Shown: positions 32,378 to 41,320, counted from the stretch's first letter. The stretch is 64,000 bases of DNA from Actinomycetota bacterium (GCA_014360645.1 JACIXD010000011.1:1-64000); one strand, 5' to 3'. Made by a program: numbers and translations. The notes: generated from the letters alone by a model not told the origin.

Positions 32378-34987
32378 CTAATAGATATCGCTCAGGGTGG
32401 CGGCCCTGGTGCAGTGACCGCCGGTCCAGTTGTGGGCGCCCAGTCCCTGGTAGTCGAAATACATGGCTCTCTCCACCACTACCCCCCGGTCGGAGGTGAC
32501 GGCATAGGCACGCTCCACCGGCTCAGAGCTGGAAAGCGGGATGGTGAAGCGGCGGCCGGCCGGGACCGTGTATTCCTCCGCCTTGCCGTCCCCGAAGAGC
32601 GGGGTCACCTTTACCGCCGCATCCTCCTTGCCGGGGTTGGATATGCATATGTACTGGTCGAAATGGGCGTCGGTGTATCCCTCCGCGAGACACCAGTAAT
32701 TGCTGGGAATGGATGCCCCCACGACGCAGGAGCCTCCGTCCCGGGCGCCGCGGTAGTTGAAATACACGGGCCTTTCCGCCAGCACCGGCCGCGCCGACCT
32801 CACCGTCATCCCCAGCTCCCTGTTCTCCCCGGCCTCGAGGTTGACGCTCAAGGTACGCCGGGTGTGCGCCTCCACCCTGTACCTCTCCGTCCGGGGCTGC
32901 CCGTCCTGGTAGAGATAGGTGACGTCGACATCCGCGTCCTCGTCGCCGGGGTTGGCCAGGCACAGCCACTCCTCGAAGCCCTCGCCGGTGTAGCCCTCGG
33001 CGAAATACCAGCTCGTGCTGGGACTCGGCGCCCCCGGCACGCAATGACCTCCCGTCCATCCATGGGCTCCCATTCCCTGGTAGGAGAAGTACATGGGGCG
33101 CTCCGCCACCACGGGGCGGTCGCTCTCCACGGCAATGGAGACGTCCCTGCCCTCCCCCGCCTCGCGGTTGACGCTGAAGGTGACGCGGCGGTTTCCGGGC
33201 ACGTAGTATTCCTTCTGCAGCGGCTCTCCCTGGGGGTAGATGTAGGAGACCCTGACGGTGGCCAGGCGGTCGCCGAAGTTGGCCAGGCACAGCCACTCCT
33301 CGAAGCCCTCGCCGGTGTAGCCCTCGGCGAAATACCACCTGGTGAGGGGCTCGTCAGCGCCCACCACGCAGTGGCCTCCCGTCCAGCCGTGGGACCCCAT
33401 TCCCTGGTAGGAGAAGTACACGGGGCGCTCCGCCACCACGGGGCGGTCGGAGACCACCTTTATGGACACCTCCACGTCCGATCCCACCGCGCCCTTGACG
33501 TCCACGGTGGTGCGGGTGCCCGCCGTCACCTCGTAGTCCACCGTCTTGGGGTCCCTCTCCCCGTTGAAGAGGTAGGTGACCCTCACGGTGGCGTCGTCCT
33601 CCGGGTCCGTTCCGGGATTGGCCAGGCACAGCCACTCCTCGAAGCCCTCGCCGGTGTAGCCCTCGGCGAAATACCAGTCGTAGGAGGAGGGCCTGTATTC
33701 CTCGTAGGCGTAGAGGCGGCCGTCGGCGGTGGTATAGACCAGGCCGTTGGCCACCACGGGATCGCCGCCGCCCTTCTCCTGCACGTACCACAGCTCGCTG
33801 CCCGTATAGGCGTCCACGGCCCCCACGCCTTTGTTGTGCGCCCAGGCCGTGGTATCGAAACTCCCCGCGTAGAGGTAACCCGTGGCGGAGGATAGCACGC
33901 AGTTGCCGTTGTAGGCGCCCCAGTTGGGGTTGTCCCACACCAGCTCGCCCGTGTCCCGGTCGAAGGCATAGAAGTGGTTGCCCCCCACGGAGTAATCGTT
34001 GCCGCACACGAAAAGGGTGCCGCTGTTGGCGTCGATGAGGGGGGTGCCCGAGGAGCCCCAGATGGACTGCTTCCACACCTGAACGGCCTCGTCGCCTTTA
34101 TCCTCCACCCGGTAGAGGCTGCTCATGGGACCGCCATATGCGAAGTCGCTGAAGTAGAGATCGCCGTCCTCGAGGGCGATGGAGCCGGCGACGTCGAAGT
34201 CCGCCTTGAACTCCCATTTCTTTACAGGAGACGCCCCGGACACGTCCAGGCAGTGCACCTTGCCGTTCACCGGGCTTCCGAAGGCGGCGTGCTGGGGCAG
34301 ATACAGTCTGTTCCCGGCATCGTCCACCCCCGGAGCGCCGATGGCCGAGGAGCCGGGGTCGAGGTCGTAGCCCCAAAGCACGGCGCCGCTGGCGGCGTCC
34401 AGCCCCAAGTACCTACCGTAGATGTAATCGCCCAGCACCACCACCCTGGTGCCCGCCGCGTTGGAGTACATCACCGGGTCGCTGATGATCACGGAGTCGC
34501 CCATGGGAGCGCCGGCGGGGGTGATGTCGGCAGCCCAGAGCACGTTCCCGCCGTTCTGGGCGTCCAGGCAATAGACCCTCTTGCCGCAGCCGATATACAC
34601 GCGTCCCCGGTCATAGAGGGGCCGCGCCTTGGAGCCCATGCCGCCCGCCCACTCCAGGTCCTTCTGCCAGAGAAGGGAGCCGTCCGCGGCATCCAGGGCC
34701 ACCACGCTGCTGTCCTCCCCCGGGGGCATCCAGGGATCGTTCCCGGCGAAGAGGTAGGCCACGCCGTCCACGATACAAGGTCCGGTGCCGTCCTTGATGC
34801 GGTAATCGGCGCTCTCGAAGACCGGCGCCGCGCTCTGAGCCGCCGCGACCTCTCCCAGGGAAGCTCGCGGCGCGAAAGGCGCGCCCGGGAGCGCCAGCGC
34901 CAGGGCCACCGCCAGCGTCGCCGCGCCCAACAGCCACGATCTTCCTGCCCCGCAGAAAATCCTTCCGCTTCCGTTTCCCGCGACCAT
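32378..34987 (-). CDS. Secreted PQQ-like beta-propeller with four ~105-residue surface repeats
   Basis: 869 residues; ATG after AAGGAGGTAAGGA. Signal peptide (LLGAATLAVALALALPGA). Residues ~50-430 form a PQQ-type propeller with repeated blades (VALDAADGSLLWQKD, LGLDAASGAVLWGYD, YAFDRDTGELVWDN, VDAYTGSELWYV). Four copies of a domain follow, beginning WYFAEGYTGEGFEEWLCLA and ending RPVVAERPVYFSYQG...GWTGGHC; the fourth is divergent. There is no C-terminal anchor. It is the first gene behind the cobalamin riboswitch. Bacteroides BtuG is a propeller that binds B12, so a corrinoid-capture role is plausible but is inference. The repeat resembles DUF5719-type surface modules. Confidence 0.8.
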   Translation of the reverse strand: MVAGNGSGRIFCGAGRSWLLGAATLAVALALALPGAPFAPRASLGEVAAAQSAAPVFESADYRIKDGTGPCIVDGVAYLFAGNDPWMPPGEDSSVVALDAADGSLLWQKDLEWAGGMGSKARPLYDRGRVYIGCGKRVYCLDAQNGGNVLWAADITPAGAPMGDSVIISDPVMYSNAAGTRVVVLGDYIYGRYLGLDAASGAVLWGYDLDPGSSAIGAPGVDDAGNRLYLPQHAAFGSPVNGKVHCLDVSGASPVKKWEFKADFDVAGSIALEDGDLYFSDFAYGGPMSSLYRVEDKGDEAVQVWKQSIWGSSGTPLIDANSGTLFVCGNDYSVGGNHFYAFDRDTGELVWDNPNWGAYNGNCVLSSATGYLYAGSFDTTAWAHNKGVGAVDAYTGSELWYVQEKGGGDPVVANGLVYTTADGRLYAYEEYRPSSYDWYFAEGYTGEGFEEWLCLANPGTDPEDDATVRVTYLFNGERDPKTVDYEVTAGTRTTVDVKGAVGSDVEVSIKVVSDRPVVAERPVYFSYQGMGSHGWTGGHCVVGADEPLTRWYFAEGYTGEGFEEWLCLANFGDRLATVRVSYIYPQGEPLQKEYYVPGNRRVTFSVNREAGEGRDVSIAVESDRPVVAERPMYFSYQGMGAHGWTGGHCVPGAPSPSTSWYFAEGYTGEGFEEWLCLANPGDEDADVDVTYLYQDGQPRTERYRVEAHTRRTLSVNLEAGENRELGMTVRSARPVLAERPVYFNYRGARDGGSCVVGASIPSNYWCLAEGYTDAHFDQYICISNPGKEDAAVKVTPLFGDGKAEEYTVPAGRRFTIPLSSSEPVERAYAVTSDRGVVVERAMYFDYQGLGAHNWTGGHCTRAATLSDIY

Positions 34988-35049
34988 TCCTTACCTCCTT
35001 CGGCTCCTTTCCTCCCCGCCGCCCGCCGTCGATCGCCGCCGCGGGAAAC

Positions 35050-35082
35050 AAAAATCTCCACTCTCGTCGCGAGAGAGGAGAT
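35050..35082 (-). terminator. Terminator (expression platform) of the cobalamin riboswitch
   Basis: Minus-strand hairpin ATCTCC...GGAGAT enclosing TCTCTCG/CGAGAG, followed by TTTTTG. It lies ~50 bases after the B12 box and ~65 before the propeller start codon, so the switch most likely works by transcription termination. Confidence 0.85.
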
Positions 35083-35130
35083 CTTATTTCCCGTCAGGTT
35101 CCCTCTGATGCGGAGAGCTTGCTGACTCCC

Positions 35131-35280
35131 GCCGGATAGGTCTTCTGACTCCCGGATCTTCGTTCCGCCCCTCCTTCCCGGCCTGAGCCAGTGGATCACT
35201 GGGGCTTCGCTCCCCGGTCACAGCGGCGCTACCGTGTCGGATTCACACCGACTTCCCTTTTATCCCTTTCGGGATCCGGC
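35131..35280 (-). promoter_or_regulatory. Cobalamin riboswitch
   Basis: Read on the minus strand, the region carries the conserved core in order. P1 is GCCGGAT (35274-35280) paired with ATCCGGC (35131-35137). Between them come AAGGGAAGTCGGTGTGAATCC, CGGTAGCGCCGCTGTGACCG, GGGGAGCGAAGCCCC, CCACTGG, GCCGGGAAGG, and the B12 box AGTCAGAAGACCTATC. These are the adenosyl/methylcobalamin aptamer hallmarks. It controls the propeller–DUF4430–ECF–toroid operon, repressing it when corrinoid is plentiful. Confidence 0.96.
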
Positions 35281-35703
35281 AGGCATGTTCTTCTCTTTTC
35301 AAATGTCCCGAACGTCACCATGCTAGCACGCCTGTCAAGGGGGGGTCAAAATCACGCCTTTCGCTTCGTATGCCAGACGTAATTTCATGGGTCGCTGATC
35401 GAGCATTCTGGAGATCGCCCCTTTCCTCTTGTCGAACTTGCCTGGCTTGTCCGGATGACGGGGTGGTCCCTCGGTCCATCCCTCAACTCGAGAGCGCCTA
35501 CCGGGACGATGCGGCTTACCCTTGCGGAAAAAGAGATCTCGGGGTCTCTTGAAGATGAGCGCCTTCAACCATACGAGAAGCACCGACGCACGGCCGGCAG
35601 CCGGGCCGGTTCGACCGCCCTGGCCGAGGGATGGCGGTGCTGGCGGAGGGCTATGTAAGATGAAGGCGTCCGCTTTGCATTCAGGTCAAAGGAGGACGAG
35701 CAG
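35281..35703. other. Divergent intergenic region (riboswitch promoter and HD-gene promoter)
   Basis: No gene is supported. It should contain the minus-strand promoter for the B12-regulated operon just right of 35280 and a plus-strand promoter for the HD protein. I could not pick unambiguous hexamers in either. Confidence 0.4.
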
Positions 35704-36273
35704 ATGGAGGTGGGCATGGAGCGGGAGGAGGCACTCGAACTGTTGCACGCGAACCTAGCGTCCGACAGCCTGCGCAAGCACTGCTACGCCACCGAGGCGG
35801 TGATGCGCCGGCTGGCGCGCGAGCTGGGGGAGGATGAAGAGCTCTGGGGTCTGACAGGGCTGCTGCACGACCTGGACCTGGAGATCACGGACAACGACAT
35901 GCGCAGGCACGGCGAGGTCGCCGCCCGCATACTCGAGGAAAGGGGCGCGCCGCCGGAGATGGTGGAGGCGGTGCGCATGCACAACGCGGAGGGATTGGGG
36001 CTGGGAGAACGCACGTCGGTCCTGCAGAACGCCCTCGCCGCCGGGGAGACGGTCACGGGCTTCATCGTGGCCGCCGCGCTGGTGAGGCCGGACAGGAGAC
36101 TGGCTGGCGTCAAGGTGAGTTCGCTGCGCAAGCGCATGAGGGAGAAAGCCTTCGCGCGTGGTGCGAGGAGGGAAGTGATCATGGAATGCGAACCCGCGGG
36201 GCTCGATCTGGACCGCTTTCTGGCGCTGGCGCTGGAGGCCATGCAGGAGACGGCGGATCGCCTGGGATTGTGA
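35704..36273 (+). CDS. HD-domain phosphohydrolase-like protein
   Basis: 189 residues, ATG preceded by AAAGGAGG at eight bases. HD pattern: KHCYATEAVMRRLA, then GLTGLLHDLDLEITDN and later VRMHNAEGLG, giving H...HD...H metal ligands. Related to the small HDIG proteins thought to cleave nucleotides or phosphorylated metabolites. The C-terminal ~60 residues are helical. Monocistronic; convergent with ispF. Substrate not predictable. Confidence 0.85.
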   Translation: MEVGMEREEALELLHANLASDSLRKHCYATEAVMRRLARELGEDEELWGLTGLLHDLDLEITDNDMRRHGEVAARILEERGAPPEMVEAVRMHNAEGLGLGERTSVLQNALAAGETVTGFIVAAALVRPDRRLAGVKVSSLRKRMREKAFARGARREVIMECEPAGLDLDRFLALALEAMQETADRLGL

Positions 36274-36328
36274 GTCCGGATGCGGGAAACCCCGAGCCGA
36301 GATGAGAGCCCCGTGACGGAGAACCGGC

Positions 36329-36814
36329 TCAGGTCGCCGGCTTCTGCAGCAGCACCGTGGCCATGGCGGCGATGCCCTCGCCGCGCCCCGGAAAGCCCAG
36401 ACCCTCGGTGGTGGTCGCCTTCACCCCTACCCGCTCTAGTTCCACCCCCATGGTGAAGGCAAGGGCCTCCCGCATGCCCTGGATATAGGGAGCCAGGCGC
36501 GGCTCCTGCGCCACCACCACACAGTCCGCGTTCACCACGCGGTACCCCTTCTCGCGCACCATCCCCACCACCTCTTCCAGGAGCACCAGGCTGGATATGC
36601 CCTCGTAGGCGGGGTCGTGGTCCGGGAAGTGCTCCCCTATGTCCCTCTCTCCGCACGCGCCCAGGAGGGCGTCCATGAGGGCATGGGTAAGGACATCCGC
36701 GTCGGAGTGGCCCGCCAGGCCCCGGGAATGCGGGACCACCACCCCTCCCAGCACCAGCCTTCTACCCTCCTGAAAGGCGTGGGCATCAAATCCCAGGCCC
36801 GTCCGGAACGACAA
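36329..36814 (-). CDS. ispF: 2-C-methyl-D-erythritol 2,4-cyclodiphosphate synthase
   Basis: MEP-pathway enzyme that cyclises CDP-ME-2-phosphate. Signature residues: GLGFDAHAF (metal-binding D and H), GHSDADVLTHALMDALLGA, and KATTTEGLGFPGRGEGI near the end. About 161 residues, normal length. No ATG fits; the TTG at 36814 places the start just before the conserved RTGLGFDAH and lies within the last 29 bases of ispD, implying coupling. Confidence 0.93.
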   Translation of the reverse strand: MSFRTGLGFDAHAFQEGRRLVLGGVVVPHSRGLAGHSDADVLTHALMDALLGACGERDIGEHFPDHDPAYEGISSLVLLEEVVGMVREKGYRVVNADCVVVAQEPRLAPYIQGMREALAFTMGVELERVGVKATTTEGLGFPGRGEGIAAMATVLLQKPAT

Positions 36815-37514
36815 CCTCCAAACCCCCTTCCTCGAGCAGCGCCTCCGCCAGGACAAGGTCGCGGGGATAGGTGATCTTCAGGTTGGTCAGCTCCCCCTCG
36901 ACCACCCGCACGCGGTACCGGTATCTCTCCAGGAGCGCGGCGTCATCGGTGGCCCAGACCCCCTCGCGGAAGGCACGCTCGTGCGCGTCCTGCAGTGCTG
37001 CGGAGCGGAAACACTGCGGGGTCTGCACCGCCCACAGCCGCCTGCGTTCCGGGGTCCTGATCACCCAGCCCCCCTCCACCTCCTTTATGGTGTCCACCAC
37101 CGGGATCGCGGTTATCACCCCCTCGCACTCCCAGTCGGTCAGGGCTCTGATGGCGCGACTGAACAGCCCCGGGGTGGCGAGGGGCCTGGCGCCGTCGTGC
37201 ACCACGATGATCTCCGCGCGTGAACGCAGCGCGCGCAGGGCGTGGAAGACCGACTCCTGTCTCCACTCCCCGCCCTCCACCACCGCCTTCACCTTTCCCA
37301 GGGCGTAACGGCTCACGATCTCTCTCTCCGCCCTCGCGACGTCCTCGGCGTTGACCACCAGGACGATCTCCTCAACCTCGGGCACCGCCGCCAGGTTGAG
37401 CAGGGAGCGGGCGAGCACCGGGATCCCGCCCAGGGACAGGAACTGCTTCCCCTCCTTGTGCCCTATCCTCTCGCCGCGACCCGCCCCGGCCACCACGGCC
37501 ACCGCTCCGGCCAT
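36786..37514 (-). CDS. ispD: 2-C-methyl-D-erythritol 4-phosphate cytidylyltransferase
   Basis: MEP-pathway enzyme joining CTP to MEP. Motifs: VVAGAGRGERIG...KQFLSLGG (CTP-binding loop), EWRQESVFHAL, VVHDGARPL, TPQCFR and ITYPRDLVLAE. 242 residues, normal. It overlaps ispF downstream and follows the PIN-TRAM gene by three bases, the arrangement seen in Gram-positive bacteria. The first loop is shorter than the usual GGGxGxRM form (AGAGRGERIG), but all key basic residues remain. Confidence 0.95.
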   Translation of the reverse strand: MAGAVAVVAGAGRGERIGHKEGKQFLSLGGIPVLARSLLNLAAVPEVEEIVLVVNAEDVARAEREIVSRYALGKVKAVVEGGEWRQESVFHALRALRSRAEIIVVHDGARPLATPGLFSRAIRALTDWECEGVITAIPVVDTIKEVEGGWVIRTPERRRLWAVQTPQCFRSAALQDAHERAFREGVWATDDAALLERYRYRVRVVEGELTNLKITYPRDLVLAEALLEEGGLEVVVPDGPGI

Positions 37515-37517
37515 GAT

Positions 37518-38582
37518 CTATCCCTCCTTGAGCGAGGAGAAGATCATCCTCCCCGCCGGCGTCTGCAGGATACTGGTCACCACCACGTCGACCTTGCGCC
37601 CGATGTGCTTCTTTCCCCTTTCCACCACCACCATGGTCCCGTCGTCGAGGTATCCCACTCCCTGGCCCTGCTCCTTCCCCTCCTTGATGAGGGTGAGGGA
37701 GACGGATTCCCCGGGAAGCACCACCGGCTTGAGAGAGTTGGCGAGCTCGTTGATGTTCAGCACCCTCACCCCCTGCAGCTCGGCGATGCGGTTAAGGTTG
37801 AAATCGGTGGTCATCACCGGCAGGTCGAGGCCCCTGGCCAGGGTGATGAGCTTGGCGTCCACGCCGGAGAGGTCGGGGAAGTCGCGCTCCTCTATGCGCA
37901 CCTCCACACGCTCCTGCCTCTGCAGGGCGTTGAGCACGTCCAGGCCGCGCCTGCCGCGGTTGCGCCGCAGGGGCTCCTCGGAATCGGCGATGGACTGGAG
38001 CTCCTCGAGGACGAAGCGCGGCACCAACAGCTCCCCCTCCAAAAAGCCGGAACGGCAGATGTCGGTGATGCGGCCGTCGATGATCACGCTGGTGTCCAGG
38101 ATGAGCGCGGGCCGCGGTCTTTCCGCCTCCTCCGGCCTTGCCTGGGGCTGGCGAGAGCCGCGGAACAGGCTGAGGATGTCGTCTTTCTTCTGCACCGCGA
38201 TGATGTATCCGATCACCCCGCAGAAGGTATAGAGCACCAGGGCGAAGACCCACCCCGGATAGGAGCGGAAGAGTATGATCGAGGGCAGGAAGGCGATGAG
38301 GAAACCGGCTATGATACCGACCGCTCCCATGAGGATGTCGATGCCGGGAACATCCTGGATGGCGACCTCGAAACGGTTGAGAAGTCTCGCCAGGTATCTC
38401 CCGGCGGCTCCCCCGAGCACGAATCCCAACCCCACGCAGACGATGATGGATACGATGAGGCCGACAAGATAATAGGTCGAGTCGAGATCGTGCAGGTATT
38501 GCCTCTCCAGCAGCTGCCCCAGCTCATAGCCCCCTATCCCTCCGACGAACATGAAGATCAGCCGGACGACGAGGACTACCAT
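37518..38582 (-). CDS. PIN-TRAM membrane protein (YacL family)
   Basis: 354 residues: four membrane helices in the first ~130 residues (LGQLL..., TYYLVGLIVSIIVCVGLGFVL, GAVGIIAGFLIAFLPSIIL, WVFALVLYTFCGVIGYIIA). Then a PIN nuclease domain (LILDTSVIIDGRI, with later acidic DAKLITLARG and TTDFN) and a C-terminal TRAM RNA-binding domain (GKEQGQGVGYLDDGTMVVV). A membrane-tethered RNase is the inferred role; B. subtilis YacL occupies the same position next to disA and ispD. Confidence 0.93.
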   Translation of the reverse strand: MVVLVVRLIFMFVGGIGGYELGQLLERQYLHDLDSTYYLVGLIVSIIVCVGLGFVLGGAAGRYLARLLNRFEVAIQDVPGIDILMGAVGIIAGFLIAFLPSIILFRSYPGWVFALVLYTFCGVIGYIIAVQKKDDILSLFRGSRQPQARPEEAERPRPALILDTSVIIDGRITDICRSGFLEGELLVPRFVLEELQSIADSEEPLRRNRGRRGLDVLNALQRQERVEVRIEERDFPDLSGVDAKLITLARGLDLPVMTTDFNLNRIAELQGVRVLNINELANSLKPVVLPGESVSLTLIKEGKEQGQGVGYLDDGTMVVVERGKKHIGRKVDVVVTSILQTPAGRMIFSSLKEG

Positions 38583-38701
38583 GGATCAACCCTGCTTCCG
38601 CTTCGGCGGCGCAACCCTCCCTTCTCCGTTATTCCCCCGGGCGGATGATGAAAGATGATGGAACCCGGGGGTCCCTCTCGATTATAGCGCAAGGCGGGCG
38701 C

Positions 38702-39190
38702 TCAGGAAGAGGATGAGGAGAAAGCCTCCTCGATCATGCGCAGCGCCTCCTCGGCCTCCACCCTCACCGCAAAAGCCAGCTCGCTGGCGAGGATCTCCCG
38801 CGCCTGGACGAGCATGCGCTTCTCGCCGCTGGAGAGACCCTTCTCTCTGTCCCTGAGGGTGAGGTTGCGTACCACCTCCGCCACCTGGAATATGTCTCCA
38901 CTGCGCAGCTTGTCCCGGTTCTTCTTGTAGCGGTGGTTCCAGTTGCTGGGCATGGGGCTCTGCTCATCGCCCAGGATCCCGAAGACCTTCTCCACCTCTT
39001 CTTGGCCGATCACGCTGCGCAGGCCTATCTCCTGCGAGTTCTCCGCGGGAACCATCACCTTGAGGTTGCCCTGGCACATCCTGAGGACGAAATAGGTCTT
39101 TTTCTCTCCCTCCACGTCCCGCTCGGAAATGCCCTCGATGACCCCCGCTCCATGGTGAGGATAGACTACCACATCTCCGACGCGAAACAT
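38702..39190 (-). CDS. carD: CarD/CdnL-family RNA polymerase-binding regulator
   Basis: About 162 residues. The N-terminal Tudor-like RNAP-interaction domain is FRVGDVVVYPHHGAGVIEGI...YFVLRM. The helical DNA-binding C-terminal domain has the conserved Trp in SNWNHRYKKN. CdnL stabilises open complexes at rRNA and housekeeping promoters. The spacing from GAGGTGAT favours the ATG at 39190 over the one two codons upstream. It lies between the disA segment and the isoprenoid genes, as in actinobacteria. Confidence 0.94.
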   Translation of the reverse strand: MFRVGDVVVYPHHGAGVIEGISERDVEGEKKTYFVLRMCQGNLKVMVPAENSQEIGLRSVIGQEEVEKVFGILGDEQSPMPSNWNHRYKKNRDKLRSGDIFQVAEVVRNLTLRDREKGLSSGEKRMLVQAREILASELAFAVRVEAEEALRMIEEAFSSSSS

Positions 39191-39382
39191 CCTCATCACC
39201 TCACAGGCCTCTCGGGCTTCCCGGCATAACCCTGACGCACGAAAAGCAGCCCTTGCGTTTCGTCATCTGCGGGGGTTGCTGATGCGCGGTCCAGGCTTTC
39301 CGGGCAACAACCATCCTTCGCTGTCAGATCTCATAACCAAACGGACGCCAACGCCCGCCGCCCGGGCCTGGAGTCACATCTC

Positions 39383-39778
39383 TTAGGTGAGGCTGTAGAC
39401 TCCGAGGGTGCTAATGCGGTCGTTCTCCCTCTCCAGCACGCTCTTGAGGTCCAGGTCGAGCAGGCAGCAGGTAGCCGCGAGATAGAACATGGCGTTGCCC
39501 AGCTCCATCTCGATGACGTCGGCGCAATTGGGGCAGAGCTTACCCTCGATGTGGCTCTTGACGTAGTTGGCCACCTGGGAAAAAGTCGCTTCTTCCGGCA
39601 GTTCCTGTTTCCTTGCCTCTATGCTCAAGCAACCGCAGCTGGTGACGGTCTTCGCCAGGGCGCGGTTTATCCTGGTCGCGGCATCCTGGAGCTTGGTCAT
39701 GACGTCGAGGATACTGCGGTTGCGGACCAGTTGCTCCGATACAGTTTTCTGAAACTCCGCGCAATCCGCTTCGCGCAT
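39383..39778 (-). CDS. Conserved hypothetical protein with MazG-like helix and Cys pairs
   Basis: 131 residues. The second half (ADVIEMELGNAMFYLAATCC, then DLDLKSVLERENDRI) resembles the metal-binding helix pair of MazG-type pyrophosphohydrolases but with Asn where Asp is usual. Two Cys motifs (SCGCLS at about 47 and LCPNCAD at about 82) suggest a metal site. No function assigned. Located between disA and carD, transcribed with them but with long spacers on both sides. Confidence 0.7.
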   Translation of the reverse strand: MREADCAEFQKTVSEQLVRNRSILDVMTKLQDAATRINRALAKTVTSCGCLSIEARKQELPEEATFSQVANYVKSHIEGKLCPNCADVIEMELGNAMFYLAATCCLLDLDLKSVLERENDRISTLGVYSLT

Positions 39779-40243
39779 GTTCTCCTCCCCAACTTCCGGC
39801 TAGGATAATTATAGGTTTGGCTCTTCCGGGGTGTCAAATCAGCGAAGCGAGCCGTGCCGCCGGTTGATTATTATCCATATAATGGCAGAACGGACGCGCG
39901 TTTCAACGAGTCCTGTCGCCGGAGACGGTCACCGCACGGGATAGGCCTGTATGGAAGCGAAAAAGAAGCCTTCGGCGCGGACGATCGACCCGGGAGGCGG
40001 CTCTTGCCCGTATCGCCCCCGGCGAAGGATCCTCAACAGGGCCGCAGACCGTACGGCAGCATCGGTCGTTCCGTCGAGCAAGGGCCTTGTGTGAGGGCTC
40101 GCTCATCCTCCCACCCGGGATCCGCACGCGAGACGTGAGGCAGGATGCCTCCTTTTCCGCATGGATGAAGCGCTGTGGCGACCCGGCCGGGGGACCCCTT
40201 CACTCGACGGGAAGGATGTGGGCATGCAGGAGCATGCCTTTTC
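39779..40243. other. Intergenic spacer
   Basis: 465 bases between disA and the hypothetical gene, with no gene, repeat or tRNA that I can support. Confidence 0.5.
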
Positions 40244-41320
40244 TCAGGTGTAGCGCTCCAGCAGCGAGGACTCGGCGATGCGCCGCAGCCCCTCCTTGAT
40301 GGCGCGGGCTCGCACCTTCCCCACGCCCTCCACCTCGTCCAGCATCTTCTCCGAGGCCTGCATGATGTTGTGCATGGTCTTGAAGTTCCTCACCAGCTTC
40401 TCCACCACCGAGGAGGGAAGGCGGGGTATGCGCTCCAGCATGCGGTATCCGCGGGGGGAAAGGGGGCGGTCCATCTCGTCGTGGGCCCCGGAATATCCCA
40501 GGGCCTGCGCCACGCTGGTCAGCTGCAGGAGCTCCTCGTCGCTGAGGTTGGCGAGGCTCCTCTCCACCGCCTCCACCGTCTTCCCGCGCTCCTCCACGCG
40601 GTAATCGCGGATCACGTTCCTCTTCTCCCTCTCCACCCCGAACATCAGCTCTTCCATCTGCAGCTCCACGAGACGGCCTTCCACCCCCAGCTCGGCCAGG
40701 TAGGCCTTTATCTCCTCCGCCAGCCTGCGCATCATCTCCGCCCGCTGCAGGACGCTCGCCACGTCTTGCAGGCTCACCAGGTCCTCGAACTCCAGCGCGC
40801 TCAGGGTTGCGGATACCTGGTCCAGGCGGGTCTTGTATTTCTCCAGGGTCTGAAGCGCTTGACTTGCCTTGCTGATGAGCACGCGCACAGAGAGGATGAC
40901 GTGGCTCCAGTCGTCCTTGTACATGGTGACTCTTTCCATGCGCTCGGAGACCGCGATGACCAGTTTGCCAGTCTGCTTGGCCACCCTTTCCGCCGTGCGG
41001 TGGCGCGTGCCGCTCTCCCTGGTGGGGATGGACGGGTCGGGCACCAGGTGCACATTGGCGAAGCGGATTCGCGACAGTTCCTCGTCCAGTACCACGGCGC
41101 CGTCCATCTTGGATACCTGGAAGAGGTTGGCAGCCGAAAAGGTCCAGTTGAGCTCGACCCCTCCGTCCACCACCTTGAGGACCTCCTCGCTGTCGCCCAC
41201 CACTATAAGCGCCCCGAGGTGCGAGGACATGAGCCGCGCCAGAGCCTCGCGCAGCTCCGTCCCGGGCGCGATCAGCCGCAGGTATTCCAGGTAGGCCCTG
41301 TCCTTGCGATAGTCGTCCAT
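40244..41320 (-). CDS. disA: Diadenylate cyclase and DNA-integrity scanning protein
   Basis: About 358 residues. N-terminal DAC domain with the catalytic pair MDGAVVLD (DGA) and GTRHRTAERV (RHR), which makes c-di-AMP from two ATP. A long helical spine follows, then a C-terminal HhH DNA-binding domain (IPRLPSSVVEKLV; VEGVGKVRARAIKEGL). ATG 41320 has GGAAGG just upstream. Adjacent radA suggests the known Gram-positive link between branched-DNA sensing and c-di-AMP synthesis. Confidence 0.96.
   Translation of the reverse strand: MDDYRKDRAYLEYLRLIAPGTELREALARLMSSHLGALIVVGDSEEVLKVVDGGVELNWTFSAANLFQVSKMDGAVVLDEELSRIRFANVHLVPDPSIPTRESGTRHRTAERVAKQTGKLVIAVSERMERVTMYKDDWSHVILSVRVLISKASQALQTLEKYKTRLDQVSATLSALEFEDLVSLQDVASVLQRAEMMRRLAEEIKAYLAELGVEGRLVELQMEELMFGVEREKRNVIRDYRVEERGKTVEAVERSLANLSDEELLQLTSVAQALGYSGAHDEMDRPLSPRGYRMLERIPRLPSSVVEKLVRNFKTMHNIMQASEKMLDEVEGVGKVRARAIKEGLRRIAESSLLERYT

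Noticed and set aside
32288-35125. Several plus-strand frames of 130-535 codons opposite the propeller gene
   Set aside because: They mirror the internal repeats of the propeller protein and lack ribosome sites; shadows.
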